DNA of 7,474 nucleotides from Pseudomonadota bacterium (GTDB lineage Bacteria; Desulfobacterota; BSN033; WVXP01; G020346125), in the NCBI GenBank assembly GCA_030672465.1, contig DAOVGJ010000022.1, positions 1 through 7,474 on the forward strand, read 5' to 3'. The notes below the pieces were generated by a model. It was not told the DNA's origin, made no database searches, and saw only the letters and a list, made by a program, of their open reading frames with translations. The translations under genes were made by a program, and so were the position numbers. The stretch's first letter is position 1; each line of letters starts with the position of its first letter. Positions 1-6,471 of the stretch are shown in pieces.

Positions 1-1058
1 GCCTCGACGAATGCCGCTAGGTCGTCGGCTGCTTTAATGAGCTCTCCGTCTCTTGGATTAAACTTATTTTCATTATATTTATCATTGATCTCTTGGCTCC
101 TTACCTTTTTCGTTTTCCCACCTATGGTAACGATGCTCTCAAACTCATTTTCAGTATACATCTTAAATTCTGGATACCAATTTTCTGGGATCAGACTATA
201 TACCTCCTTCTCCATCTGCTCTTTTTCATATTCTTTTATCAAATAATCAATCCCCCTCACTGAACGTTTCACCGGAGAAATGATATCTCGGGTGAGTACC
301 TCCGCTAGATCATGAAACAAACCGGTGAAATAATTATTTATACATCTTTGTTTACATGATTTTATTTCCAGAGAAAAAAGATAGGATACTATGGCAACAA
401 ATAACGAATGTCCTAAAACAGATGTCTTAGGTATTCTGTGTAGATTAGCCCATCTCGATTGGAACCTAAGCTGACCGCATAAGTCAACAAAATTCTTATA
501 TTTATCATACATTGCTAATTCAGCTATACCCTTTAAGTCATAGTATTTCTCCTGTTTCTTCTGTAGATCTCCCTTTATAGTATTTATCTCATAACCATGA
601 GGGTTTGCCCATTCTATAATATTGAATTCCCATTTTGTGGAGTAAAAATGAGCGGCGCTCAAAATCCTTTTATTTAGGGTTTCGTCAATATTCGAGAAAT
701 AATCTTTAAACCTTTCGCAAAAACCAGAACCTAGAGGCGATATAATCGACCCCAGATCGGTATAAACCCATTCATTTAGTTTTTTATATTTATCCGGGTC
801 TTCCTTTATTTTATAAAAAATTGGTGGCTTTAAATCTGTAATTACAATGCGCTGTAAAAGTTCGAAAATTCCTCCCTCGATAATCTCTATCCAATTGAGA
901 TCTTTTTCTTCCTCCTCAAATTTGCCGAGAAAATATGCAATCACCATTTTATGAGCTTGTTTATCTAATTCTATCAAGTCCACTGGCCGTATCTTATCAT
1001 TCCATCTCTGCATATAGGCGGCATCAAATATCTTGAAAAGCAAGGCCTTCCTTATCAT
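1..1058 (-). CDS. HD-domain phosphohydrolase, tandem HD repeat (3' end cut by window edge)
   Basis: About 352 residues are visible from an ATG at 1058 (MIRKALLFKIFDAAYMQRWN...); the reading frame stays open to the window edge, so the C-terminus is missing. The second half carries the metal-binding HD signature: GHSLF with His217, LFHDLAEVLTRD with His249-Asp250, and IKAADDLAAF with Asp345. This pattern is typical of YfbR-like HD phosphohydrolases, which hydrolyse phosphate esters such as nucleotides; the substrate here is unknown. The first half looks like a worn copy of the same fold: AHKMVIAYFL (His36), GIFELLQRIVITD (HD replaced by Glu66-Leu67) and ILSAAHFYST (Asp replaced by His137). A GAGG lies about 10 bases before the ATG, a rather long spacing. 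The gene is 62 bp downstream of the DUF362 gene on the same strand and could be cotranscribed, but it is much richer in A+T than its neighbours, which argues for separate origin. The HD assignment is firm; the exact activity is not. Confidence 0.85.
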   Translation of the reverse strand, partial: MIRKALLFKIFDAAYMQRWNDKIRPVDLIELDKQAHKMVIAYFLGKFEEEEKDLNWIEIIEGGIFELLQRIVITDLKPPIFYKIKEDPDKYKKLNEWVYTDLGSIISPLGSGFCERFKDYFSNIDETLNKRILSAAHFYSTKWEFNIIEWANPHGYEINTIKGDLQKKQEKYYDLKGIAELAMYDKYKNFVDLCGQLRFQSRWANLHRIPKTSVLGHSLFVAIVSYLFSLEIKSCKQRCINNYFTGLFHDLAEVLTRDIISPVKRSVRGIDYLIKEYEKEQMEKEVYSLIPENWYPEFKMYTENEFESIVTIGGKTKKVRSQEINDKYNENKFNPRDGELIKAADDLAAFVE

Positions 1059-1120
1059 AGTGCTAAAACCTCAATCTTTTGAGTCACACTGACGGATAGC
1101 TCATTTATACAAATTGTTCT

Positions 1121-2110
1121 TCATCGGACCAAAAGCAGCTCGCCGTCATTTCGGATCCCCAAGCCGTATTTCACAGCGGTCTTAATCTGCGGCAGACCCC
1201 AGGCATCGGTACCCAAGTGGTTAACCGCAGCGTAATTCTGGAGAAGACGAACACCCTGCACGTCCAAGGCGACTGGATCACCAGATGCCAGGATGACTCC
1301 AGGATGAACCGCCAATCCGATGGCTGGTCCACCACTTACGAAAGAGATCCGTCCATCCATGATAATCAGGTCGGGCTTGATGGGGATATTCATCTCCGCT
1401 GCCCGCTGGGAAACGAACAGATTGTTGTCTCCATGAAGGATGGTTCGATCCGAAAGGTGAACCAACCCCACGGTGAGCTTCAAGCTCATCGTAAATCCCG
1501 CCAGGTAATGCGTCTTCATCGTGGGCAGGTAGATGATCCTATCGAAACTCTCCAACTCCTTGGGGTAGGCGATGAGGTCAAGGTATTCTCCCCCAATGGG
1601 CACATCCAGGTACTGCGATTGGTCAAAATCCAGAAGGGGAATTTTCATCTCGGCCATCTTGGAGGAGAGGCCTGTTTTTTGAAAGATCGTCTCTGTCGGC
1701 ACCCATGGACGCCCTGAACCCTCGCCCACCGAGATTCGGGTGCAGCCATGCTCCCGGAGAATGTCGATGACCGCGATCAAGAAATCTAAGGCCGTTGAGC
1801 CCGGAGGCGGGTCATCGCTGTTGAAATTGGGCTTCAGGAGGATGTGGTCCTGGGATTTCACGGATTTTTCAAGCCCGCCGAGCAGATCCACAGCCCTTTG
1901 GATGTCGTTCCTGACATCCTCGCCGGTGATGACGAAAGAGACCAGGGCCTTTCCATCCCTCGTGTAAGGGTTGGGCCGACGAAGGCGGAGGTCCACCCTC
2001 CCCAGAACCTCTTTCTTCACCAAGGGCGGATAATCTTTGGGGCGCATCTCCGCCAGGAGGGCCTGGTATTCCTCCCGGTGGAAGTTGACCTCTTCGGCCT
2101 TGAATTTCAT
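1121..2110 (-). CDS. DUF362 domain-containing protein
   Basis: This 329-residue protein matches the DUF362 family, whose biochemical role is largely unsettled. Visible family marks are LLKPNFNS (residues 91-98), a Ser/Gly-rich EGSGRPW (130-136), PTMKTH (196-201) followed by TMSLKLTVG (207-215), MDGRISFVSGGP (251-262) and SGDPVALDVQG (276-286). Many relatives carry ferredoxin-type 4Fe-4S motifs; here the only cysteine is Cys123, so no such cluster can be bound. No signal peptide or membrane segment is seen. I chose the ATG at 2110 and not the in-frame ATG at 2134, because GGGAGG lies 7 bases before the 2110 start, inside the longer version. It is transcribed away from the HAD gene and is followed after 62 bp by the HD-hydrolase gene. 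No function is proposed; earlier annotations of relatives as iron-sulfur proteins should not be transferred. Confidence 0.85.
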   Translation of the reverse strand: MKFKAEEVNFHREEYQALLAEMRPKDYPPLVKKEVLGRVDLRLRRPNPYTRDGKALVSFVITGEDVRNDIQRAVDLLGGLEKSVKSQDHILLKPNFNSDDPPPGSTALDFLIAVIDILREHGCTRISVGEGSGRPWVPTETIFQKTGLSSKMAEMKIPLLDFDQSQYLDVPIGGEYLDLIAYPKELESFDRIIYLPTMKTHYLAGFTMSLKLTVGLVHLSDRTILHGDNNLFVSQRAAEMNIPIKPDLIIMDGRISFVSGGPAIGLAVHPGVILASGDPVALDVQGVRLLQNYAAVNHLGTDAWGLPQIKTAVKYGLGIRNDGELLLVR

Positions 2111-2393
2111 TCCCTTTCCTCCCTTATGATACATTTATTGAAAAGTAGATGGTGGCAATGGGTGAAGGCTTTCAATAACCGGCTTATGTTATCTTACCGA
2201 GAATGCTGGAAAATGCCAATAGAAAACCGCAGTACATTCTTCCCTGGCGTGCATTCAGACGAAATGTCTCCACGATCGGGTTCACCTGATCCCTTTGATC
2301 CAGGGACATTGTTATGGACCTCCCTTTCCTGTATATTTTAGTGGGTCTTAGAAGATCCGAGAACATAGCCAATTTCAGATAAGATTCTGACCG
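2111..2393. other. Intergenic gap between divergent DUF362 and HAD genes
   Basis: The gap contains the DUF362 ribosome binding site at its left end and a promoter for the HAD gene at its right end (separate entry). A 62-codon open frame on the minus strand (2184-2372) has no recognisable product and covers the HAD promoter, so I do not call it a gene. No convincing hairpin terminator, RNA gene or clear promoter for the DUF362 gene was found. Confidence 0.6.
2309..2337 (+). promoter_or_regulatory. Likely sigma-70-type promoter for the HAD gene
   Basis: TTGTTA at 2309-2314 and TATATT at 2332-2337 are separated by 17 bases. This gives 4/6 and 5/6 matches to the -35 and -10 consensus. The predicted start near 2344 would leave a leader of about 50 bases before the ATG at 2394. 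The call rests on sequence only. Confidence 0.5.
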
Positions 2394-3077
2394 ATGTTAA
2401 TCTCCGAGAAAAAACCCTTCCACTCAATCAGGGCCATCATCTTTGACATGGATGGGACCCTCATCGACTCCATTGATGCGTACCATGGCATCTTAAAAGA
2501 TATCATGGAAGCCCTCGGCATGGAGATGACCCTCTCAAGAGAGCTCCTTTTTGAGAGTCTCAGTCAGGGGGTAAAACTCTCCGATATCATCTTCCCTCCG
2601 GACTTGAAAAATCGGAGAAGGACCGTTGAGCGGTTCAATACACTGGCCATGAATGCATTTAGGGAGACCTTCTCGCGGGGCGAAGTGGAGCTGATTGATG
2701 GTGTAAACCCCCTCTTCCAGGAACTGAGACGGAGAGGATTCTCCCTTGCCATTGTTACCTCATCGATGACCGAGGTAGTGGTCCCTTTCCTGAAGGCAAA
2801 GAATCTCCACCCCTACCTGAATTGCGTACTCGGGCGAACCGAGGTACCCCAGCTGAAACCTTTCCCTGACCCTCTTTTGAAGTGCATGGAAATCTTGAAT
2901 GTTGAACCCCGTGAATCTATATACGTTGGAGATTCAGCCGTCGACATTCAGGCCGGAAAAGCCGCAGGAACCTGGACTGTCGGGGTTTTGACGGGAACTT
3001 CGGATCTGAATCGATTCAAGGCAGAAGCCCCGGATGCAATACTGGATTCAGTGGGAGATCTACTCACAATTTTGTGA
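2394..3077 (+). CDS. HAD-superfamily phosphatase, phosphoglycolate phosphatase / beta-phosphoglucomutase-like
   Basis: A complete 227-residue HAD hydrolase, the normal length for this subgroup. Motif I is IIFDMDGTLID, with nucleophile Asp18 and acid/base Asp20. Motif II is the Thr122 in AIVTSSMTE, motif III is Lys155 in QLKPFPDP, and motif IV is YVGDSAVDIQAG with Asp180 and Asp184, which bind magnesium. The segment from about residue 25 to 100 would be a helical type 1 cap, as in phosphoglycolate phosphatase and beta-phosphoglucomutase. All catalytic residues are present, so an active cytosolic phosphomonoesterase or phosphosugar mutase is expected; the substrate cannot be read from the sequence. 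The ribosome binding site before the ATG is weak. The gene has its own likely promoter at 2309-2337 and no obvious terminator directly after it, so its transcripts could run into the attenuator terminator at 3353-3392. Confidence 0.9.
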   Translation: MLISEKKPFHSIRAIIFDMDGTLIDSIDAYHGILKDIMEALGMEMTLSRELLFESLSQGVKLSDIIFPPDLKNRRRTVERFNTLAMNAFRETFSRGEVELIDGVNPLFQELRRRGFSLAIVTSSMTEVVVPFLKAKNLHPYLNCVLGRTEVPQLKPFPDPLLKCMEILNVEPRESIYVGDSAVDIQAGKAAGTWTVGVLTGTSDLNRFKAEAPDAILDSVGDLLTIL

Positions 3078-3133
3078 TAATGCCAATTCATTCTTAGATA
3101 GGCTCTTATATTCGCAAAAAACGTTCAAAGGAC

Positions 3134-3162
3134 TTGACAAGGGCGGATATTTTAGGTAAAGA
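3134..3162 (+). promoter_or_regulatory. Likely promoter of the leader peptide and GNAT gene
   Basis: A perfect TTGACA at 3134-3139 is followed after 17 bases by TAAAGA at 3157-3162, a modest -10 box. A start near 3169 would place the leader's GAGGTG ribosome binding site (3179-3184) about 10 bases into the transcript, as is usual for attenuator leaders. The -35 box equals that of the other leader promoter at 6577-6582. Confidence 0.55.
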
Positions 3163-3190
3163 AGAATTTGTTTTGATTGAGGTGTCATGG

Positions 3191-3289
3191 ATGGGCAAGA
3201 TGCAGGGATATATTGATAATGCCATGAGTTGGTGGTTTCGATTTTATTATTTTCCCCCTGGGTCTGCCCATCTGCGCCTGACCCTATAA
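3191..3289 (+). CDS. Leader peptide with Trp-Trp and Phe/Tyr control codons
   Basis: A 32-codon reading frame. The diagnostic part is MSWWFRFYYFPPGSAHLRL, with TGG TGG at 3230-3235 and then codons for Phe, Arg, Phe, Tyr, Tyr, Phe up to 3253. The frame ends with TAA at 3287-3289. I start it at the ATG at 3191 because GAGGTG (3179-3184) lies 6 bases upstream; in-frame ATGs also occur at 3200 and 3224 and the peptide might begin there. Its role would be to sense charged tRNA(Trp), and perhaps tRNA(Phe): ribosome position on these codons decides which RNA hairpins form downstream. The peptide itself need not have a function. The residue-rich run, the immediately following alternative hairpins and the terminator before the next gene together make this far better than a chance short frame. 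Confidence 0.8.
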   Translation: MGKMQGYIDNAMSWWFRFYYFPPGSAHLRLTL

Positions 3290-3392
3290 ACACGATGTAA
3301 AAGGGAAAATGGCCATGGGCAGACCCAACGGGCTGCCCATGGAGCTTGAGGTAAAGGGCCGTGGGCCAAAACCCATGGCCCTTTTTATTTTT
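3259..3392 (+). promoter_or_regulatory. Transcription attenuator controlling the GNAT gene (alternative hairpins A-E)
   Basis: Five segments can pair in two exclusive sets. A (3259-3271) and B (3315-3327) form a perfect 13-bp inverted repeat. B (3313-3322) and C (3333-3342) form a perfect 10-bp stem with a 10-base loop. C (3335-3342) and D (3359-3366) form 8 pairs including one G-U. D (3353-3365) and E (3372-3384) form the terminator. A lies inside the leader frame, about 24 bases after the two Trp codons. A ribosome stalled on Trp should leave A free, giving A:B plus C:D and readthrough. A ribosome that reaches the stop codon covers A, giving B:C plus D:E and termination. B can also pair with E (3311-3319 with 3372-3380). 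The pairings are seen directly; the regulatory outcome is inference from known attenuators. Confidence 0.75.
3353..3392 (+). terminator. Intrinsic terminator of the attenuator upstream of the GNAT gene
   Basis: The stem pairs 3353-3365 with 3372-3384 over 13 positions with one G-U pair, a 6-base loop (CCAAAA), and a T-rich run TTTTTATTTTT through 3392. It ends 14 bases before the ATG at 3407, directly before the ribosome binding site. A terminator in that position makes sense only as a conditional switch or as the end of the HAD transcript; the leader peptide and competing hairpins favour the switch. Confidence 0.85.
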
Positions 3393-3406
3393 GGGGGCTG
3401 AAAAAG

Positions 3407-4990
3407 ATGGACTCAGACTCAGAGGTTGCAGGCATCAATGAAAGGTTCAAAAGGGCGCGAATTGGTCTCAAAGATACCCTGGCAGTCATCGACATGACGT
3501 TGGAAGAGCAGCTCAGGGAGCTTGTGGCCCTATCCCCCCATGAGGTCTTCGAGGGGCTCAACGAGTTGATCGGCAGGACCGTCCATGGAACGAAGATTAA
3601 ACGTTTCAAGCCTCAAGAGGACACTCATCCGTTTCATACCTTCGAGATCCATACGGAAGGAGGGGAAGTTCTCGGCTATCTCAATATGATCTACCTTGGG
3701 AAGCCCATACCATGCTATTACCTGGTCTATGTGGAAGTCCTGCTTCCCTTTCGCGGCCGAGGGTTGGGTCATAAGATCCTCAAGGCCTTTAGGGAGTTTG
3801 CAGAGGACAAAGGGGCCTTTGGACTTCTCGATAACATCATCCCCCCCGGTGAGCCAACTTACGACATTTACGCCAAAGCCGGTTGGAAGTGTATCGAAGG
3901 ACTTATCGGCGATGACATGGTCAACGGAGAGGGACACTACATGGTATTCGTCCCGACCTCCATTAAGACCTCTGATCTCAGGGGCAAGCTTATCAAGCTC
4001 CTCTTCAATCTCAGGAAGAAGAGGCCCGTCATTGACATGCATGACAACGAAGCCATGGTCAAGCGGACTATCACGGAATTTCGGTCTGTGTACCAGGCCT
4101 TGGAGCGCCTCTTTGAAAAGGAGTTCTCAACCGGAACATCGACCCCACTCATGCGTTTCATGTTTACCAAGTTCGTCACGCAGGTGCTCGGGTTCCGAAG
4201 GAGGATTGCAACACTCCTCGGCTACACGGGCGGAGAGTCTCTCGACCAGATCTCCATCTCGGACCGAATCAAGGCGCTGTCCATTCAGCCGTGCTCCCTA
4301 TGGGGTTTGAAGGATGGGCAGGCCGAGATATGGGGAGAGGAAGGAATTATTCAGGATCTCCCCGGGGGGCTGAAAAAAGAGCCTACCCATTATATCGAGG
4401 ACCTTCCCATCTACAGGCGCCCCTATCTATCATCCTGGATGGAGACAAAGGCAGGCGGGGGAGGTCTCGACCTGAAAATCTCGGATCTCCTCGAATTGGG
4501 GTTTGACCCGACGAAATTGAGGGAGTTTCGTCATGAGGGACTGGAGTATATCTTCGAAAGGATATCTCCCCGTTTCCTCTCCTCCATTGAGAAGAAGAGA
4601 AGGTTTTTGCCGAAAATCACCGAGTACGCATCGGATATGCGGTTCCGCAATACAACGATTCGGATAAATCCGCCCCTGGCGATCCTCCGGGACAGGGGAA
4701 ACGCTTACATCCTGCGAAAAAAGGTAAAGGGGATACACTCAGAGGAGGCCCTCGATCAACTGAGGACTTCCCCGTACCTCAAGGATATGAATCGTGCGGT
4801 GGGGATCGACCGTGCTGTGGTCCTGACCATCAATGAAATCAAGGAGTGGCTGGTGAAGGTTTTTGATTCTAGCCTCCGCGAGGAGATTGAGGACCTCACC
4901 TTCTTCATCCCCTGGGACCTGGAAAGAAACATACCCAAGGTCACGGTGCATATTTTGGGCGTCTCACTGGATACCATATGGATCGCTTGA
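3407..4990 (+). CDS. GNAT-domain protein with large uncharacterised C-terminal region, under attenuator control
   Basis: A complete 527-residue protein. The N-terminal part (about 75-185) is a GNAT acyl-CoA-dependent transferase domain: YLVYVEVLLPFRGRGLGHKI (105-124) supplies strand 4 and the acetyl-CoA pyrophosphate loop RGRGLG (116-121), followed by the helix KAFREFAEDKGA and then YDIYAKAGWKCIEG (152-165), the usual motif B. The remaining part (about 215-527) is soluble, rich in charged residues, and I do not recognise it. Visible pieces include a helical stretch at 215-290 and a conserved-looking WLVKVFDSSLREEIEDL near 481-497. No membrane segment or signal peptide is seen, so it should be cytosolic. 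The start codon follows GGGGG (3393-3397) after 9 bases. The gene stands alone on its strand, behind a Trp-codon leader and terminator, so expression should rise on tryptophan shortage. The acceptor substrate is unknown; a role in aromatic amino acid metabolism or in modifying something during starvation is inference. Confidence 0.85.
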   Translation: MDSDSEVAGINERFKRARIGLKDTLAVIDMTLEEQLRELVALSPHEVFEGLNELIGRTVHGTKIKRFKPQEDTHPFHTFEIHTEGGEVLGYLNMIYLGKPIPCYYLVYVEVLLPFRGRGLGHKILKAFREFAEDKGAFGLLDNIIPPGEPTYDIYAKAGWKCIEGLIGDDMVNGEGHYMVFVPTSIKTSDLRGKLIKLLFNLRKKRPVIDMHDNEAMVKRTITEFRSVYQALERLFEKEFSTGTSTPLMRFMFTKFVTQVLGFRRRIATLLGYTGGESLDQISISDRIKALSIQPCSLWGLKDGQAEIWGEEGIIQDLPGGLKKEPTHYIEDLPIYRRPYLSSWMETKAGGGGLDLKISDLLELGFDPTKLREFRHEGLEYIFERISPRFLSSIEKKRRFLPKITEYASDMRFRNTTIRINPPLAILRDRGNAYILRKKVKGIHSEEALDQLRTSPYLKDMNRAVGIDRAVVLTINEIKEWLVKVFDSSLREEIEDLTFFIPWDLERNIPKVTVHILGVSLDTIWIA

Positions 4991-5200
4991 GGGGACTGTT
5001 TTCCACCCGGTCACTCTGTTTTCGAGGAGCTCTACCTGCAGCCCTCAGGCGACGTGGCCCATAAGCAAAAATCGGGTTCAGGGGCTCTCCTGGCGAAAGC
5101 AGGAAGCGTTCTTGGCCTCCCAGCATGGCCTCTCAGGTAAATCCCGGACGGGCCGATGATGGAATCCTCATCAAAATCCTTGAAAATGGCCTCGTCTATT
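4991..5200. other. Gap between convergent GNAT and TrpD-family genes
   Basis: Both genes end into this 210-bp region. A minus-strand frame of 62 codons (5032-5220) starts inside the end of the TrpD-family gene (MREKWNKIDEAIFKDFDEDS...) and could be a short downstream gene or a remnant, but I see no family signature. A second overlapping minus-strand frame (4941-5126) runs into the GNAT gene and is less likely. No strong terminator hairpin with a T-run was found for either gene. Confidence 0.5.
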
Positions 5201-6295
5201 TTATTCCATTTCTCCCTCATATGCCTTTATTAAATACTTGCGCTCCGCATTGGTAAACTCGACCAGCCTTTCCAATGTATTGAAGGCCTTCCCTGAATCG
5301 ATGGATCTATTGGCCAATTCAACACCTTCCACGAAATCCTTCGCCTTTCCGGCTATTACAAAGGCGGCCGCCGCGTTCAAAACGGTGATATCCCGCCTTG
5401 GTCCCCGACTACCCCTTAGGATTTCCAGGATGATCTCGGCATTTTGCTTCCTCGTCCCACCCCTGATCTCGGCGAGCTTTCCCCTTTTCATCCCAAAATC
5501 CTCGGGTTTGATGAAGTAGCTCTTCATCCCTCCATCTTTAAACTCCGTAACCTTAGTCTTTCCGGTGATGCTAATCTCATCCAAGGTATCTTCCCCATGG
5601 ACAACCAGGGCCCTTTTTATTCTCAGATTCTTCAAAACCGAAGCCATCGTCTCCGTCAAATTCGGCTCATAAACGCCCAATACCTGGATCCTCGCCCCTG
5701 CGGGGTTGATAAGGGGATCTAAAAGGTTGAATATCGTTCTGATGCCGATCTTCTTCCGTATGGCAATGATGTGTTCTAGGCCATTTTGGACCGAAGGTTC
5801 ATAAAGAAAACAGATGCCTACTTCTTTGATGCATCTCTCCAGTTGAGTGGATGTCATATACAGGTTGATCCCCAATGCCTCAAGTACATCTGCACATCCA
5901 CAAAGAGGAGAAGCAGAACTTCTTCCGTATTTGGCCACCTTTAGACCCCCTCCTGCCACAACCAGGGCCGTTGCGGTTGAGACGTTGAAAATATTTGTTC
6001 CCTCAGCTAACCCCTTTGTAGTACTAAGGATCGTCTCCCTTTCAACCGTGATTTCTTCACGATCCAGGCAAACGACATCATCTCCGACATTGATCACTGA
6101 GGCCTTATCCTTGATTACCCTCGCCGCCGCCATTATCTCTTCAGGCGTCTCCCCCTTCATCCTTAATGCCGTGATGAATGATGCGATCTGTGCAGTAGAT
6201 GCACTTCTCATCGTAATCTCTCTCATCACCTCCTCCATTTCAACGCCGGTTAAATCTGCCGTTAAAACCACTTTGCCAATAGCTTCTTTGATCAT
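5201..6295 (-). CDS. TrpD-family protein (anthranilate phosphoribosyltransferase-like) with altered active-site motifs
   Basis: A complete 364-residue protein aligned by eye along its whole length to TrpD, which joins anthranilate and PRPP in tryptophan synthesis. Scaffold marks are clear: an N-terminal helical domain (ITALRMKGETPEEIM, 41-55), FNVSTATALVVAGGGLKVAK (103-122), CADVLEALGINL (134-145), GIRTIFNLLDPLINPAG (184-200) and LNAAAAF (306-312). The signature residues differ. The PRPP loop GTGGD reads KGLAE (94-98). KHGNRSVSS reads KYGRSSASP (122-130). The His/Lys of the anthranilate-side HGAMK-type motif appear as Gln170 and Glu174. The metal-binding Asp-Glu pair is kept (239-240). The ATG at 6295 follows AAAGGAGG by 6 bases, and the frame is uninterrupted, so it is not a decayed gene. 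It is preceded by a leader with four Trp codons, tying it to tryptophan supply. It may be a paralogue with a new substrate, or a non-catalytic regulator. I therefore leave the symbol trpD off. Confidence 0.85.
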   Translation of the reverse strand: MIKEAIGKVVLTADLTGVEMEEVMREITMRSASTAQIASFITALRMKGETPEEIMAAARVIKDKASVINVGDDVVCLDREEITVERETILSTTKGLAEGTNIFNVSTATALVVAGGGLKVAKYGRSSASPLCGCADVLEALGINLYMTSTQLERCIKEVGICFLYEPSVQNGLEHIIAIRKKIGIRTIFNLLDPLINPAGARIQVLGVYEPNLTETMASVLKNLRIKRALVVHGEDTLDEISITGKTKVTEFKDGGMKSYFIKPEDFGMKRGKLAEIRGGTRKQNAEIILEILRGSRGPRRDITVLNAAAAFVIAGKAKDFVEGVELANRSIDSGKAFNTLERLVEFTNAERKYLIKAYEGEME

Positions 6296-6336
6296 CTTCC
6301 TCCTCCTTTCAAATTGGTTTAAATTCTCCGGGAAGC

Positions 6337-6376
6337 AAAAAAGCCGTGAGCTTCTCTGGTCAACTCACGGCTTTTT
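6337..6376 (-). terminator. Intrinsic terminator of the attenuator upstream of the TrpD-family gene
   Basis: Plus-strand positions 6338-6350 and 6364-6376 form a perfect 13-bp stem with a 13-base loop. On the minus strand it is followed by a run of six T (6342-6337). It lies about 40 bases upstream of the ATG at 6295. The flanking A and T runs make the structure nearly symmetrical, so it could also stop plus-strand transcription. Confidence 0.85.
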
Positions 6377-6471
6377 CATTGCTAAACGAAAGGCCGTGAG
6401 CAAGGGGTTTGCCCACGGCCTCTGAAACATATTCAATCTATCGGTGATCAGCCATCATCGGGCAAACCCCT
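6337..6471 (-). promoter_or_regulatory. Trp attenuator controlling the TrpD-family gene (alternative hairpins A-E)
   Basis: Read along the minus strand, segment A (6471-6460) pairs with B (6414-6403) over 12 perfect bases. B (6421-6411) pairs with C (6401-6391) over 11 positions with one mismatch. C (6400-6393) pairs perfectly with D (6371-6364) over 8 bases. D (6376-6364) pairs with E (6350-6338) as the terminator. A lies in the end of the leader frame, at least 12 bases beyond the last of four Trp codons (6495-6484). A ribosome stalled at Trp would leave A free, so A:B and C:D form and the terminator cannot. One that reaches the stop codon (6450-6448) covers A, so B:C and D:E form. The pairings are visible; the outcome is inferred. 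Confidence 0.8.

Noticed and set aside
37..246. 69-codon plus-strand frame rich in Ser, Leu and Phe
   Set aside because: It is the antisense of the AT-rich HD-domain gene, which explains the hydrophobic look.
2184..2372. 62-codon minus-strand frame in the divergent gap
   Set aside because: No recognisable domain or good ribosome binding site, and it covers the likely HAD promoter.
3187..3216. Nine-codon frame starting at the ATG at 3187 (MDGQDAGIY)
   Set aside because: It overlaps the leader frame that contains the Trp codons, and the GAGGTG site fits the ATG at 3191 better. It has no control codons.
3313..3384. Inverted repeats before the GNAT gene as a mobile-element end or CRISPR-like repeat
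   Set aside because: The repeats are best explained as the competing stems of an attenuator: they follow a leader peptide and end in a T-run. There is no regular spacing or transposase.
3530..4042. 170-codon minus-strand frame inside the GNAT gene
   Set aside because: It is antisense to a clear GNAT domain and has no family signature of its own.
5201..6295. TrpD-like gene as a pseudogene
   Set aside because: The frame is full length, has a strong ribosome binding site and an elaborate intact leader; substitutions cluster at active-site motifs and not at random.
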